In this document: in pieces, positions 46,307 to 63,054 of the stretch | How positions within the stretch are numbered: the stretch's first letter is position 1 | Layout of the letters: every line of letters begins with the position of its first letter | Source of the DNA: Diplosphaera chodatii | Taxonomy: Eukaryota; Chlorophyta; Trebouxiophyceae; Prasiolales; Stichococcaceae | NCBI GenBank assembly: GCA_032358165.1 | Contig: JAALGY010000038.1 | Location: forward strand, 1,178,001 to 1,242,000 | Direction: 5' to 3' | Length of the DNA: 64,000 nucleotides | Notes under the pieces: model-generated | Database searches by the model: none | Told to the model about the DNA's origin: nothing | What the model saw: only the letters and a program-made list of their open reading frames with translations | Translations under genes and position numbers: made by a program

Positions 46307-46816
46307 GGCGATCAGCTAATCGAAGCAGCAACACCCTTGCGCGTCTGACCTGCTGTTTTATCTGTAACATTGAACAGCCAAAAAAACTCAATACCGTGCT
46401 CTATGGAGTATTCTGTGCATCCGCAGGCCTGAAGCCTGCTTTGCTGTGCCACCCACAGTCATTGCTGCCACGCAACTCGGGGGCAGCAGGCATCAGAATG
46501 GCGATATCACGCTTGCCTGATTGTCTAGGCTGCTGTCAATGCCAGCTGCTGATATCAGTGTATATTGGTGTATTGCTCTTGTGTTGCATTTTGTCACTTC
46601 ACAACGTCGCGGTGGGCCCATCTAGCTGCTTGCTGTGTTCTATCCTATTCACGGTGGTCAATATGCCAAAACATTGTATGACCGAAACCACACGTCAAGC
46701 GCATTGTGCTGCGACCAGCAATCTCAGAGTCAACCCAATGATGTCAATCTCAATGATCTGCCTGGTGTACTTTGGTTGCATTGGCAGTTTTTGCAGCATT
46801 GCCTCTAGATACCGCT
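46307..46816. other. Tail-to-tail intergenic region (GILT/DDM1)
   Basis: GILT 3' UTR with TGTAA, then about 450 bp to the DDM1 stop on the opposite strand. The 145-codon plus frame at 46396-46833 is hydrophobic and Cys-rich but runs over the last DDM1 exon and has no family signature, so it is not called. Confidence 0.45.
46363..46367 (+). terminator. TGTAA poly(A) signal, GILT gene
   Basis: TGTAA 57 nt after the GILT stop (46304-46306), the best-placed signal in the window. Confidence 0.65.
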
Positions 46817-51501
<4,685 letters not shown>

Positions 51502-52900
51502 TGTTGGCTGCAAGCCAATATCAGAAGACATCCGGTCGGTAGCGGGACTGTAGCATGCGTGGCGCAGTGCAAGCAATCCACAGGCGCGTTGAGCTGCGCA
51601 TACCACGAGAAGCCGATCGCAACGCTCTGCGCTACACATCGCAGTGACGGTGCACGGCACGCAGCCTCTCGATCACAATGATCGTCACGACCTTCGCTCG
51701 GCTCAAAACTGTACAAGTGCAACTGCATGTCTGCCGAGCATGTGCTCGATCACCAGCCATGGCCCTTGCAGCATTGCAGCTGCCATCTAGCGCTGAGGGT
51801 GCGCTACATGCGCTGTATCTGCTGATCATGCTCATTCATGTTTGCGGTAGACTGCAGGCGACTGCAAATGCTTCAGTGCATCACCATCGACCAGACATGG
51901 GGCCCGCGCATGTTCTCGATTACGATAAGGAGCATAGCACGGTGCATGCGTTTGAAATTGCCCAGCATGCACAGGACCCCTTCACATGGAGCGCTGGGGT
52001 GTTTGCTGGTCGAACACATCATGCGTGGAGCCTTGTACCATCATGTGACCCACCTTGCTGATGCCCGCAGGCAGCTGAGGATCCGCGCTGCGCTGAGCCT
52101 GCTGTGGTGACGCACAGCCGGTCGTCTGATGGCTGGGGTCTGATACAAGCTGACGGGCCCTGCGAGTCAAGGCTGCTTGCCGTCCTTCACGGCTGTCTCT
52201 GCTGGCCTGCTGTAGCAACTAAAGATGGCATACCAATTGTCTGACCACTTGCACAAGCGACGTCATGCCAGTCTCTCTCAGGTGAGGAATAACCCTGTGC
52301 AAACCCGGCAAAGCCTTGATGTTCTGTGCCTACACAGCTACAAGCATAGAACAATGCCTGATCGCGCACCTGAGTTCTGACCGGTAGAGCGTCTCGTGAA
52401 CTGCCTGGCAAGGTCCAAGACAACAGGGTGTTCACTGGACAAAGGAGATCTGACACAGAGAGCTGGTCTGTGTGTTGATCGGGTCACACACTGCCCTAAA
52501 ACAGCATCAGCTTGCGATATATTCCGGCTTGACGGACTACTGGCTGGTGCATATGCCCATGAGGATGCTGTGATATGCGACATGCCTACGGCGGTTTCTA
52601 GTTGCGCACTATAGTAGCATACGCGCTCGTCAAGCACTGCACCGCGCAGGTCAGCTGCCCAGGTGTAGGATCCACTTGTGCACGAATCATGAACTGCTCG
52701 CGCCTGGAAGTCCGTGCTGCATTGCATTTGCTCTGCTGGTGTAGCTGAGAGAGCCTGAAAGTCGCCATGTTATCACATAAACCGTTGCAGTCCCCGCCAT
52801 GGCATTGCCGTGTGGCAAGCCAGCCATTGCTGGGTGCAGGTATCAGTTCAGCAACGTGTGACCTCAGCAGTGGGCGGCACTCAGGTGCTGCTGCATCAGC
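51502..52900. other. Divergent region between DDM1 and V-ATPase C, content unresolved
   Basis: Contains the promoters of DDM1 (minus) and V-ATPase C (plus). A plus frame at 51678-52061 (MIVTTFARLKTVQVQLHV start) and a minus frame at 52338-52727 are open but have no domain or splice support. At 1.4 kb it is long for this gene-dense window and may hide a short or non-coding gene. Confidence 0.3.
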
Positions 52901-55266
52901 ATGCACTGGCTGGTGAGCCTGCCGCTGAACAGCAGCAAGGACGAAGCCTGGCGCACCCTGCAGCAGATCAGCGCGTGAGCTGACGATGCTTCTGCTTGGG
53001 CATCACTATTGAAGACTTGCTGGTCTCAGCATCTTTTTGGTGACAATGATTTTGTTGCTTGCCAGCAGTGGAAACATTGCTGCTCAACACGCCCAAAATG
53101 GCATCTCCGCTGGATGCAGGCACGATGCGCCGCTCAGTGAGAACCACAAGTTCAGCATTCCAGAGCTGCGGGTCGGCACTCTGGACAGCCTGATGGTGCT
53201 CAGCGACGACCTGGTCAAGGTCAACTCGCTGCTGGAGTCCGTGGTCAACAAGATCCGGCGGCAGGTACGCTCCATGTGGCTCTGCGTCAGCCTGTGTAGG
53301 CAGGACAAACACCAGTGTGACCAGCCTGCAGCACTGCGCGGTATGTTCTAGCATGCACGATGCATCCTCGTTGTTGGGACAGACACAGCTTCGCAGGCGT
53401 CGCGCCACAGTGCACACACATACATTACACTGCTTACCTGTCGCCGCAGATGTTTGAGCTGGCGGTGGCGACTGATGACACGGAGGAGGTGCGGGTGGAG
53501 GGCATGCCGCCAGAGACGTACCTGGAGCGCTTTGCCTGGGACGAGGCCAAGTACCCGCCCCGGCGCCCGCTCGCCGAGACGGTGTCCGCCATCACCGACA
53601 TCGTGCAGCAGCTGGAGGACGGCCTGAAGGTGGGCGCCCTGTGCTGGACGCGGCAATCATCCGTGTGGCGGTACATGTAAGGGGTGCGGAACCACAAGAT
53701 GGCGGCCGTGCGATGCTATACAGCGCAGCAGGGGCACTCAGCCTCGGGCAGGCAAGGAACCAGAGGCTGCATGCTTCAGCTGACGGGGGTGGCTTGCCCG
53801 CCCAGGTGCGCGTCAGCGAGTACAACCAGCTGAAGGGGCAGCTGGCGGCGCTCAACCGCAAGCGGACCGGCAACCTGGCGGTGCGCGACCTGGCGGCGCT
53901 GGTCGACAGCGAAGACGCAGTGGCGACGGAAAACCTGGTGTCGCTGTTCGTGGTGGTGCCCAAGACCAGCAAGGCCGACTGGCTTGGGGGCTATGAGCGG
54001 CTGTCCGAGTATGTGGTGAGGAGATGTTCCTGCTGGTCGATGTCACCTCCCTAGTCATCTGTGTCGCGTTTGACAGGTTCTGAAACGTTAAAGAGATGCA
54101 GCGCAAGTTCTGCCTCTTCCTGCGCCTGCTGCCCAAGTGCCGTTGGTGGCATCCACTGCATCTGCTCTCGGCTGCAGGTGCCGCGGTCGTCAAAAGAGAT
54201 CACCGAGGACAACGACTACATTCTGTATCGTGTGATCCTCTTCCGCCGCGTCGCAGACACCTTCAAAGCCGCATGCCGCCAGGCTGGGTACCAGGTGGGC
54301 TGAACACCGGTTGCCACACCGCTGGGGGCCTCTAAAGTGACGAAGTCTGCTGCAACATGCATGGTTCAACCACCTGATACCTCGAACTCAGAGCAGCTGG
54401 CATGTCAGCTCCGAGATAGCTGGGATCCCGAATGAGACAACACATGTACGTGGTTGACAGGTGCGGGAGTACCAGGTGGATGAGGAGAAGCAGGCGCAGG
54501 ATGAGGGCGCCAACACGCAGCTGTCCGAGACCGCCGCCGACAAGAAGCGGCGCCTTGAGCAGTGGTCCACCACCGCCTACGGCGAGGTCAGGCAACATAT
54601 TGCCTGGAGGCATATGCAGATGTGGCCATCTGTGGGGTTGTTGCCCATAGGGTTTGTGGTTACTGGCGAAGTACTGCTGGGGGGCACATTTCAGTATGTC
54701 AAGCCGAACAATTCATGTACTGTCCGCAGGCCTTCAGCGCGTGGATCCACGTGTGTGCCATCCGGCTGTTCGTGGAGTCGATCCTGCGGTATGGGCTGCC
54801 GCCCCGATTCCTTGCGGTGCTGATGAAGCCCAACCAGAAGACCGTCACAAAACTGCGCAAGTCCCTTGCCAGCACCTTCGGCCAAAAGGGTGCGCTCCCA
54901 GGACCAGGATTGGGTCCACCCTTGCAGCGTCACTTGCTGAAAACACCTGGGACATAGGGTAGCCAAACCCTCCGGACGATTGTACAGGCTCGACATGTTG
55001 CGCATACTTGCAACCAGCGCAACGTTCGTGACTGTACTGATGCTGCAGGGGCAGGGTTCTTCGACAACGATGGCGAGAAGGGCAACTCGGGGCTGCCGTC
55101 CGAAGGCGACATGTACCCGTAAGTGCCAAACATCAGCATGTAGAACCCTGGCCATTGTGGATTGCACCGCCCCCGGCAACAACATACGTGCTGTGTCCGC
55201 CTCAACGTTTGACCTTCAAGTTGTGCTGTGTGCAGGTATGTCAGCTTCACGGTGGCCATCGACTGA
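52901..55266 (+). CDS. VHA-C: V-type H+-ATPase subunit C, 364 aa
   Basis: Peripheral-stalk subunit C of the vacuolar proton pump, the subunit that bridges V1 and Vo and controls reversible assembly. Nine exons join in frame: 52901-52974, 53138-53264, 53450-53629, 53806-54015, 54178-54294, 54461-54586, 54730-54889, 55049-55118 and 55236-55266. It starts [20 protein letters not shown] (family WLVSLP). Then [134 protein letters not shown], and the C-terminal [12 protein letters not shown]. The length is close to plant VHA-C (about 375 aa). The second exon follows a TGA-beginning acceptor (CAG then TGAGAACC) that is read in frame as AEN. Confidence 0.95.
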
Positions 55267-55566
55267 TGTGCACACTCATATTACGGCCGGTTGCTGTGTT
55301 TTGCAACTGCAACACCAATCACAGTATATAACATGGCTGTGCAAACACTGCAAACATTGCACAACCAACACATCAACCTCGCAGAGAGGTACATCTGCCA
55401 AGTGTGCTGAACTCGTAAAAGTGCCTGGTAGCAATCATCTCATGAACTGCACGAATGTGCATATGCACACTCAGAGTTCGTACTCAGCATTCTGCAACCT
55501 CCTACCTTCCGCCGCTCCACACATGCCCTCTGGCCATACAACTACAACTCAGCGCCTTCTCAGCTC
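55267..55566. other. Tail-to-tail gap, V-ATPase C / pTAC5-like
   Basis: 300 bp between convergent stops. No coding signal and no TGTAA on either strand. Confidence 0.4.
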
Positions 55567-58500
55567 TCAAGACAGTGGGCGGCTCCAGCGCTGCTCGCCC
55601 TGCATCCAGTGCACAGTCCCAACAGCATCAGGATGTACCTGGCCTTGATACATGGCCTGCTGCTGGAAGCCTCAAGCGGTAGACAGAACTTGATGGCAGC
55701 AGTATGGTGTGGTGAGTGGGCATGTCGGTGCATTCAAGGTGCATCTGTGACGGGTGCGCACCAGCAGCCACACGCTGTCGCTGTGGCCAGCCATGTCGTC
55801 GTCGTACTGCGTGTTCTTGGCGTGCAGGTCGACCAGGTCGGCCGGCTGCGCGGCCTCGCCCAGCAGCGCCCGCCAGGTGGCGGCGTCTGAAACCCCAGTC
55901 TCAGGCAGCCCAGTCATGCCCTGCAATGCAGGCTGCTGTGCGGTCACAGGCGCCCTATGGACCAAGCAGCACACGTTCAGTGCATGGGGCAAAGCCAGGG
56001 CAGACTGCTACATGTGATGGGCCGCATGTGTGGGGGCGCGCCTGGAAGGTGCGCAGCGCAGACTCGGTGGATGTGCCGAACTGCCACCACATCATATCGT
56101 CCTCGCCGCAGTAGCAGCCCGCAACCTCCAGAGCACACTGCAAGACCAGATACTGATTGCGTTACAGCAACATGGCTACTGCGGGTGACACTGAACTTCA
56201 TCGTTATACGGTCCCGGCATCTGATGCAGCTGAAAAAGGGGTTGCCAGCTGCAACACTGTCAAGCGGCGCGCCTGCAGCCAGTGGACCTCACGGCCGCCG
56301 TCATCCATGCGGACGACCGGCCACTTGCTTGGCGGCGGCCCCGCTGCCTGCCGCGGCGGAGCTGTCTGGTTCAGCGGCTGGACGGATCCTGTGGATGCCG
56401 GGCTGTGACTGTTGACAGACCCATTGGTGGGTGGGTTGTGAGCGCCGTGGGTCTCCGCTGCTGTGAACAGACCATCCCAGGCGGGCGCAGCTGCGGACTC
56501 CAGCGGCGCCGCTGGCTGCGCTGAGCTCTGCGCGGCGGGGGGCGCCGCCTGGGAGCTGCCCGCTGGGGTCACGGGGCGCAGCTGCGGCCCCAGCAGCGCC
56601 GTCCACGTGGGCATATCGGCGATGCCCGTCTCATCCAGCCCAGTCATTGCCTGCGGACTCACAAGACATGCCCCTTCAACTAACGTGATTCTCGCAAACA
56701 CACAGCGGCAATGTATCACGCTTGTTGAGCCTCAAGCAGTACAGCAAGCCACTACACTTTTACTGCAGAGGGCATGAGGTGGACCTGATAGGTGAGCAGG
56801 GCACTGAAAGTGCCGTCAGCAAAAATGAAGTCCTCCAGCTCGTCATCCCCGGGGTAGCACCCAGCTTCCATCAGAGCAACCTGTTCCAGCGACATGACAG
56901 ATTCCATTGAGCAACTGCTAGTCTGCACAGGTGGCAACGTTGCTCTGATGTGTACCCTTGCAGGACACAGCCGCCTGTGCACAAAGACAGCAGGGTCTAG
57001 CAAAGGGGTCACCTGCAGCTGGTTGACCCAGAAGATGTCGTCGTCGCCCATGCTCAGCACCGGCGGCGGCCCGCTCGGCACCTCCTGTGCAGCAGGACCG
57101 TCATGTGGCCATGAGACCATGTTGGTGATGTGACCATTTGACGACATGGTACAGTAGGATAAGTGGTGCAGTGCAGGCTGCTCGCAGCGATGCCTCACCT
57201 GTGCACCGCCCAGCTGCGGGGTGCTGCCGTTGACGCCTGCGCCGCTGCCAACCGCCTGCGCCGCGCCTGCCGATGACGCAGCGGCAGCCGCATGGTCAGA
57301 GCCGCTGGCAGCAGGCTGTGGAGCCGCGGCGCCCTTGCTGGGGCCGAGCTGGTCCATGGCGGCGCGCACCGCGGCCATGTACCCCGCGTCGCCCGGCTGC
57401 TCCCGGGTCAGGTCCGGCTCCGGCGCCGCTGGGCTGCGCTCCGCTGACGGCTGCCCACCGGGAGGGGCGGCGCCATTCTGCGCGGCACACCTGTGAGTGT
57501 CAGTGTGGTGCCAACCCCCCGCACTGTCCTCAAGCACAACGATTGGTACCGCCTGCTGCTACTCGGACCAGTGACGCCAGCAACACACGAGCACGCACCT
57601 GCCCAGTCCTCGGGGGGCCCCACGACCCGGGCAGCGGGCTGCTGCCGTCCTCATGCAGCGGGGCGTACACGTCAGACCGCAGCGCCTGCAGTTGCTGCAC
57701 AGGGTGCAGAGCGGGGTTGAGTCGCCCCGACCCAATGCACATGTGCTACTTCTGGCACACATCCCCAGCAGGCATCTGAGCCCGGCTGCAGTCGCAATGG
57801 AGGCGGCGCACCTCCTCCGACAGAGCGCCTGTCGGCGCCCGGCCCAGGTTCATGCTGATGCTCACGCCGCTCTTGCCAAAGGGCGTCGGGTCCAGCTTCG
57901 GCCGCGGCGCGGGTGCCGCGGGGGGTTTGCGGGTGTCCGCCGCCCCTGCCGCCCACTGCAGCTGGGTGCGCACAACATGTGAAGGGCGCACTGCGGTGGG
58001 ATGGGGTTCAGCATCAAACATCGCCGTGTCATGCCACGCCCTCACCACTGAATCAGATCAGCCACTGGACTGTGTTGTGTATGCAGTGCATGTGCAGTAT
58101 TGACAGACTAAGAACACACCTGTGGTGCAGGCGCATGTGTTGCTGGCAAGGGCGGCTGCGCTGCGGCAGCCGCTGGCTGGGGCGGCACAGGAGGCGGCGG
58201 CGGCTGCAGCTGCGGTGCCGTGGCCGCCGCTGCGGGCGGCGGAGGCTGTGGCTGCGCGGCGTACCGCTGCTGCAGCAGGCGCTCGCCCTCCGCGACGTAG
58301 TCCACCTCCTGGTTCAGGACATCGCGGTCCTCCACCGCATTGATGGCCGCCTGCACCTGCGTGCATGAGGACGGCCATGTGTGCAGGCCTTCGATGGAGT
58401 TGGACATGGCATGTCGGCCATGAGAATATGTCAAGCAGGCAAGGATCAACAGAGCGAAGCACTTCGGCAGCGACCTGTGCAACGACCGGCAGCAGCTCCT

Positions 58501-59779
58501 CCTCGGAGTCTGGTTGCTGGCCAAACAGCTCTGCGATGCTGCTGGGGTACCCTGCACAGTTCAAGCAAGCCTTCAACATGGTGGTCAAATGGCAGAAAGT
58601 TGTGCCGGAAACTGCACCATGCCGGATGCGCCTGCAAGTTGTCGTGCCTGTCCCGCCTGGGCTGGTTGCGCCGGTGCTGACGCCGGGGGGCGGCATGGCC
58701 GAGGTGACCGTCACGCCCAAAGCGCTGTTGTCCTCTGTGGGGTCGTTCACGATGGTGTGGGTGCCTGCCACCACTGGCCGCTTCCCTGACAATGTTGCAC
58801 CTGGTGGATCCGCGACATCCTCGTCCATCGACCCCAGCAACGGCACCGCTGACAGCGGCTGTGCAGAGACGCCAGTGTCCGCTATTGGGCCAGACAGCGC
58901 GGAAAGCCGCCCCGCAAGGCTCTGCAAGCCATCCAGCAGCGATGTCGTGGCGGCTTCGATTGACGCCGCCTGCAGTGCAAACATTGACACGCTGTGCATT
59001 GAGGGAATGGCCTGCATGTGTACATCCTGCACCGGCAGGCCGTTTATGGCGCACAAGTGCATTATCACCCTCGTCCTGCTCTGTTGCACACAACGCATTA
59101 CCTGCTTCGCAAGCTGTAGAGCATCCTCAGCCAGCTCGCTGAACTCCAGAGGCGGGATGCCCGCCGGTGCAGCTGTGGTGTAATCACTCTGCAGCGGCTG
59201 CATGGCTCCGGCCGCTGGGTGCCCATCAGCCCGCAGCAGCTTGCTGCGCTCGTACGCCAGCTCAAGGGCTGTGAGCCTGCTCTCATATTCCTGCGCGCAC
59301 CATCCTGCGCTTTCATTATGTGGACCCTGGCATGAAGCATGCCAGTCTGCTTACAGGTGCATGTTTGCCGAAAAGATGCCGCAGGGCAGCTGCTTCCACT
59401 GCACCTCGGCAAGAGCCTCAAGCTGCTCCTTGAGCTTCTTCTTGTCGCCAGCCCGCACTATGTGGAGGTTGGTGCGCGGGCTGCACCTGTGCCGCAGCTG
59501 CGGCAGCGGGGCGGGTGCAATTGCACGTCGGAAAGACAGCGGCGGTGCTGCATGACTATAGAGCAGCTGACGCTGCATGACGCCCACCGAGGGTGCCATG
59601 GTGCAAATTCTTGCAGTTTGCGACGTTGGCACGATGCTGCAATCTGTTGGTCTCGGAAAGGGGCATGACGACATCCTTGCGGGGCGCAGAGCACGGACCA
59701 GGGCCCACAGCTTCATTCGATTCTGCAGTTGTTTGTCACCAGCACTAGCATGCGGATGCCTCCGCATGATCTCGCTCAT
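55567..59779 (-). CDS. pTAC5-like protein with two peptidoglycan-binding-like domains (probably plastid)
   Basis: The C-terminal half carries two PG_binding_1-type repeats. Repeat 1: VALMEAGCYPGDDELEDFIF (about 56780-56895), then ALLTYQ|AMTGLDETGIADMPTWTALLG (about 56580-56655). Repeat 2: CALEVAGCYCGEDDMMWWQF (about 56045-56140), then ALRTFQ|...MTGLPETGVSDAATWRALLG. Each repeat is split by an intron at the same FQ/YQ point, indicating internal duplication. The protein ends VWLLGEQRWSRPLS-stop on a 33-nt exon (55567-55599). The N-terminal part includes MSEIMRRHPHASAGDKQLQN (59779), KKKLKEQLEALAEVQWKQLP, LTALELAYERSKLLRADG, EFSELAEDALQLAKQVM and long Ala/Pro/Gln-rich linkers. This domain plan resembles land-plant pTAC5, found in the plastid transcriptionally active complex; I did not find its Cys-rich DnaJ-like motif. 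The start and middle exon borders are approximate. Confidence 0.6.
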
Positions 59780-59980
59780 TTCGTGGATGGTTTCAGGCCA
59801 GCCTGTGCGGTGAAGTTGGTGCAGGCGCAGCTTTGTTGCTGATCACTTATGCCAGGTCTGAGGAGTCACTCCTGATCCCGGGGCATCTGCATTGCCAGAC
59901 ACCAAGGCAACACGTTGATACGCAGCTGTCAACCGCTCGTACGTCAGCGCTTTGTAAGTGTCTGACGCCCCAAACGTCAC
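59780..59980. promoter_or_regulatory. Bidirectional promoter, pTAC5-like (-) / VHL-peptidase (+)
   Basis: About 200 bp separate the two predicted start codons, so both core promoters and 5' UTRs must fit here. It contains CGTCAC/ACGTC-type strings near 59940-59980. The assignment depends on both start predictions. Confidence 0.4.
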
Positions 59981-62224
59981 ATGACCAGCGGCGCTGAGAA
60001 CACGCAGCTGAAGTCTTGGAATGGCAAGGACACAGTGCCATGCAGATTGCTGGTCGTCAACAATTCAGATGTAGTTGTGGATGTGCTGTGGGTGACGCCC
60101 ACTGGCGCAGAGACCAGCTACCGTGTCTTGCAGCCTGGTCAGCTTCACCGGCAGGGTGAGAGATGTGACACAGCATCACTGGACGACAGCATGCACTTCT
60201 GAAGACATTCGACACCCCTCCTAGAAGACCTGTGCAGCTCCGCATGTTTCATTGAGTGCTTTGACCACATTGATGCAGCGACTTTTAGCACCCATGTCTG
60301 GCGGCTGCGAGCGGTGCTCAGCCGGCGCCTCCTGGCTGAGCACGTCGGCCTGGACACCACGATCGAGCTGCAGGAAGATGGCAACACCGTCGTGGTGCAT
60401 GATGGGTATGGTCGCAGCTTTTGTGGTGCTCTGTCAGCAGCAGCCAGCCACTGGCTCTTCAGAAGCTCTCTTTGCCCTGATGCCCCAGTCTCCCACATAC
60501 AGGTACCGACAGGACGTTCAGCCCAAGAGTCACAGTAAACATCCGAAAGAGTGGGGCTCGTATCGCCAGCGAGCAGTCTCAGCAATTGGCATCCCTGTTA
60601 TGGTGACCACCTCACCGCCAAGTCAAGTGCCCTGCCTGCCAGCACTGCCACATCGCTGCAAAACATCAGCCGTGCTCCAGCTGCAACTTGCAAAGCAAGG
60701 CTGTGTCACCCATGCAGGCATGGGACTGTGTGACTGATGCTGCAATCGTGACAGCAGCAGACATCCTCGAGCGCATGTGTCAGCACACGCCAGCAGGAGT
60801 GCTGCAGCGCATGGTTGACGCCGGCTGTGACGTTGCAATCATCGGCAGGCATCAGGCAAGCTGCAGAACTTGCCCGTTGGCACCGCAATGCTGCAAACAC
60901 CCAAATAGACATCCACTCCCTGATGCTACTCGTTCACACGTGGTGCATGGATGGACGTGACGCAGGTGACGTCAGATATGCCGCCACATGCGAGCCTGAA
61001 AGGCGCAGAAGCGGGCGGCGGGGGCCGCACCTTCGATGACGGCTGCCGTGGCGTTGGCGGCTCCCTACTGATCCCCACCACCTCCGCAGGCGAGTGCAAC
61101 ATCACCTCCCCAGGCAAAAGCGGTGCTTCGCTACGGCTGCTTGAGGTGCCCATCTGCCTGTGCAAGATCGGGTGCGATGTGTATTCTGCTGTGCGGTGCA
61201 GGCGAGGAGAATGTCACCATGGTCGATGACCGCTTCTACCCCAGCGAGCAAATTCTCATCCATGAGTTTGGCCACACAGGCTTGCACTGCATTATTCAAC
61301 GGGGTATGTGTGCACTCAGGGTGGGCAGTTTGACTCTCTGGCTGCATCACGTTGCTGTGCCTGCGTGCAGTCATGGACGTTGGTATGCCAGCGGACCAGC
61401 GAGAGGCCATCTGTGCAGCATACAGAGCTGCGATCAAGCAGAAGCTGTATGATTCAGGCTGCTACATGGCGTCCAATGAATCTGAGTACTTTGCAGAGGG
61501 CACCCAGGTACATGGGTGTTGCAGCATAGCAGTGCTTAGGTTAGGCAATGCTGACATTGCGTTTGGCGTGCTGTGGGCAGCTAGCTATAGCTGGCTCGTG
61601 CCCTGCAGGCTTGGTTTGACGCCACGGTCCGTGAGGGTGAGCTGCCAGCCACTTACAATGCAACACGGTCGTCACGTCAGCCATGCAAATGCTGCACATG
61701 GGTGTCACATCGGGTCAAAGGTGCGAGATGGATGTTGCGCAGACGTCACCAGCGGCATCAACACACGTGCAAAACTGAAGAAGCACGACCCAAGGCTTGC
61801 GTGCCTGTTGGCGGCGGCTTATGGTGATGGTCCATGGCGGTACCCACAGACAGCACCATCAGAGTTTGTGCCTCACACCAGCAGGTACCATGTCCTGCTC
61901 GGCAAGTTGGGAAACGTCTGCGAGTGATTGACGTGTACCTGGCACATGCCGTAGTAATATCACAACGTCAAATATCTGCTGTCCGCAGGAGGAAACAGAA
62001 GCTGCTGCGGGGGCAACTCCGGCGCTTCAGCATCAGGTGGCTGTGCTCCAGCTGTCTGCCCAGCCCACGGCAGTATTCGAAGGTATCATGATCGCAAGTT
62101 TTGCATGTCAAACAGTGTCAGCATCTATCGTTCGGTCAGGTCTCACGTCAGTGCTTTGCTTCTCAGAGGGTTTGTGGTTTCGACATCTCCCAAAATCTTT
62201 AAGCACTTTGAACGTTCAGGCTAG
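59981..62224 (+). CDS. VHL beta-domain protein fused to a predicted zinc metallopeptidase (HExxH)
   Basis: N-terminus (exons 59981-60155 and 60279-60405) matches the von Hippel-Lindau beta domain: CRLLVVNNSDVVVDVLWVTP, GAETSYRVLQPGQ, ATFSTHVWRLRAV, i.e. the family's FxNxS...LLWVD..G....Y..L.PG...T...H.W pattern. After a poorly resolved linker come 60718-60855 (IVTAADILERMCQHTPAGVL), 60966-61122 (GGGGRTFDDGCRGVGG), 61202-61279 (RFYPSEQILIHEFGHT), 61371-61507 (VMDVGMPADQREA ... ASNESEYFAEGTQ), 61609-61636 (AWFDATVRE) and 61743-~61863 (DVTSGINTRAKLKKHDPRL). HEFGH gives the HExxH zinc site; the Glu of SEYFAEGTQAWFD is a likely third ligand (gluzincin type). The C-terminus is uncertain; a possible last exon ends KIFKHFERSG-stop at 62224. 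Two introns appear to use GC donors. The alpha domain of VHL (Elongin binding) was not seen. Confidence 0.7.
60856..60965 (+). other. GC-AG intron in the VHL-peptidase gene
   Basis: Exon 60718-60855 (46 codons, phase 0) ends GGCATCAG before GCAAGC, the classic GC-donor consensus; the acceptor is GACGCAG. A GT donor giving an open phase-0 join is not present nearby. Confidence 0.65.
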
Positions 62225-63054
62225 TATCTTGTGCCACAAACTCTTGCATGCTGCATGTCTCAAGCCCCCAGGAACAAGTGCCTGCTCCAACCACATCGTC
62301 CGCGAGTCTTGCAAGCATGGCAGATGCAGTCCACAAAGCAACAAGTTCGTGTCGCATGTGGCATGGGTTCGTCACCCCGATGAAGGAAGCTGCCCCTTTC
62401 AACGGGCCGTTCCTACACACGACTTCTTGCTTGATTGGCATCAAGCCAGCCAACCAGCTGCTCACATCTCCTGACCCCGATACTACTCATCAGCATGCCG
62501 AGTGGAACATGCTGCGCCTCGCGCTGGCTCTAGCAAAACAGTGCGCGTGCCGGTGTAGGCGCAGCCGCAGCACGCGGCAGCACGGCCGTACGGCGCAGCG
62601 CCAAACGTGTGTGAAGCGTGCGGGGCGCCTGGGGTGGATATGAACAGAGTGCTCAGCACACTGCAAGGCTGTATAGAACCAGCATGCAGTGCAGCTGCTG
62701 ATGTACTTCGGTTCCTGCTGATCCGATTGACATGGAGAACTGTGAGCACAGCAAATCCAAAGCGAAGGGTGTCCAGGAGGTGCACCTGCAGGGCGCGGTG
62801 CTGCTGCAGCCGCGGGGCAGCCGTCCGCATCGTGCGCCGCGGGGCGGCCCCCATGCTGGCGCTTGGCGCCTGCATGGCTCAAAGACGCTGGTCACAACAT
62901 GAACAGGGTGCAATCGCTGGTGAACTGCTGTCAGGCAGCTACGCAGCGGATGCCATATTCGCCTGCGAACCACAAAGTGGCGGGCCTGCGAGCTTCCAGG
63001 TGGCAACTTGGCGGGCGAGCTGCCACAGTCTGCAGGGTGTCCAGATGCACGCAC
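62225..63054. other. 3' region between VHL-peptidase (+) and TspO (-)
   Basis: Probably holds both 3' ends. On minus, an Ala/Arg-rich stretch at about 62770-62870 (SMGAAPRRTMRTAAPRLQQH) is open and phase-compatible with the last clear TspO exon and may be its terminal exon, but I cannot decide. The plus frame at 62248-62470 has no known motif. Confidence 0.3.
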
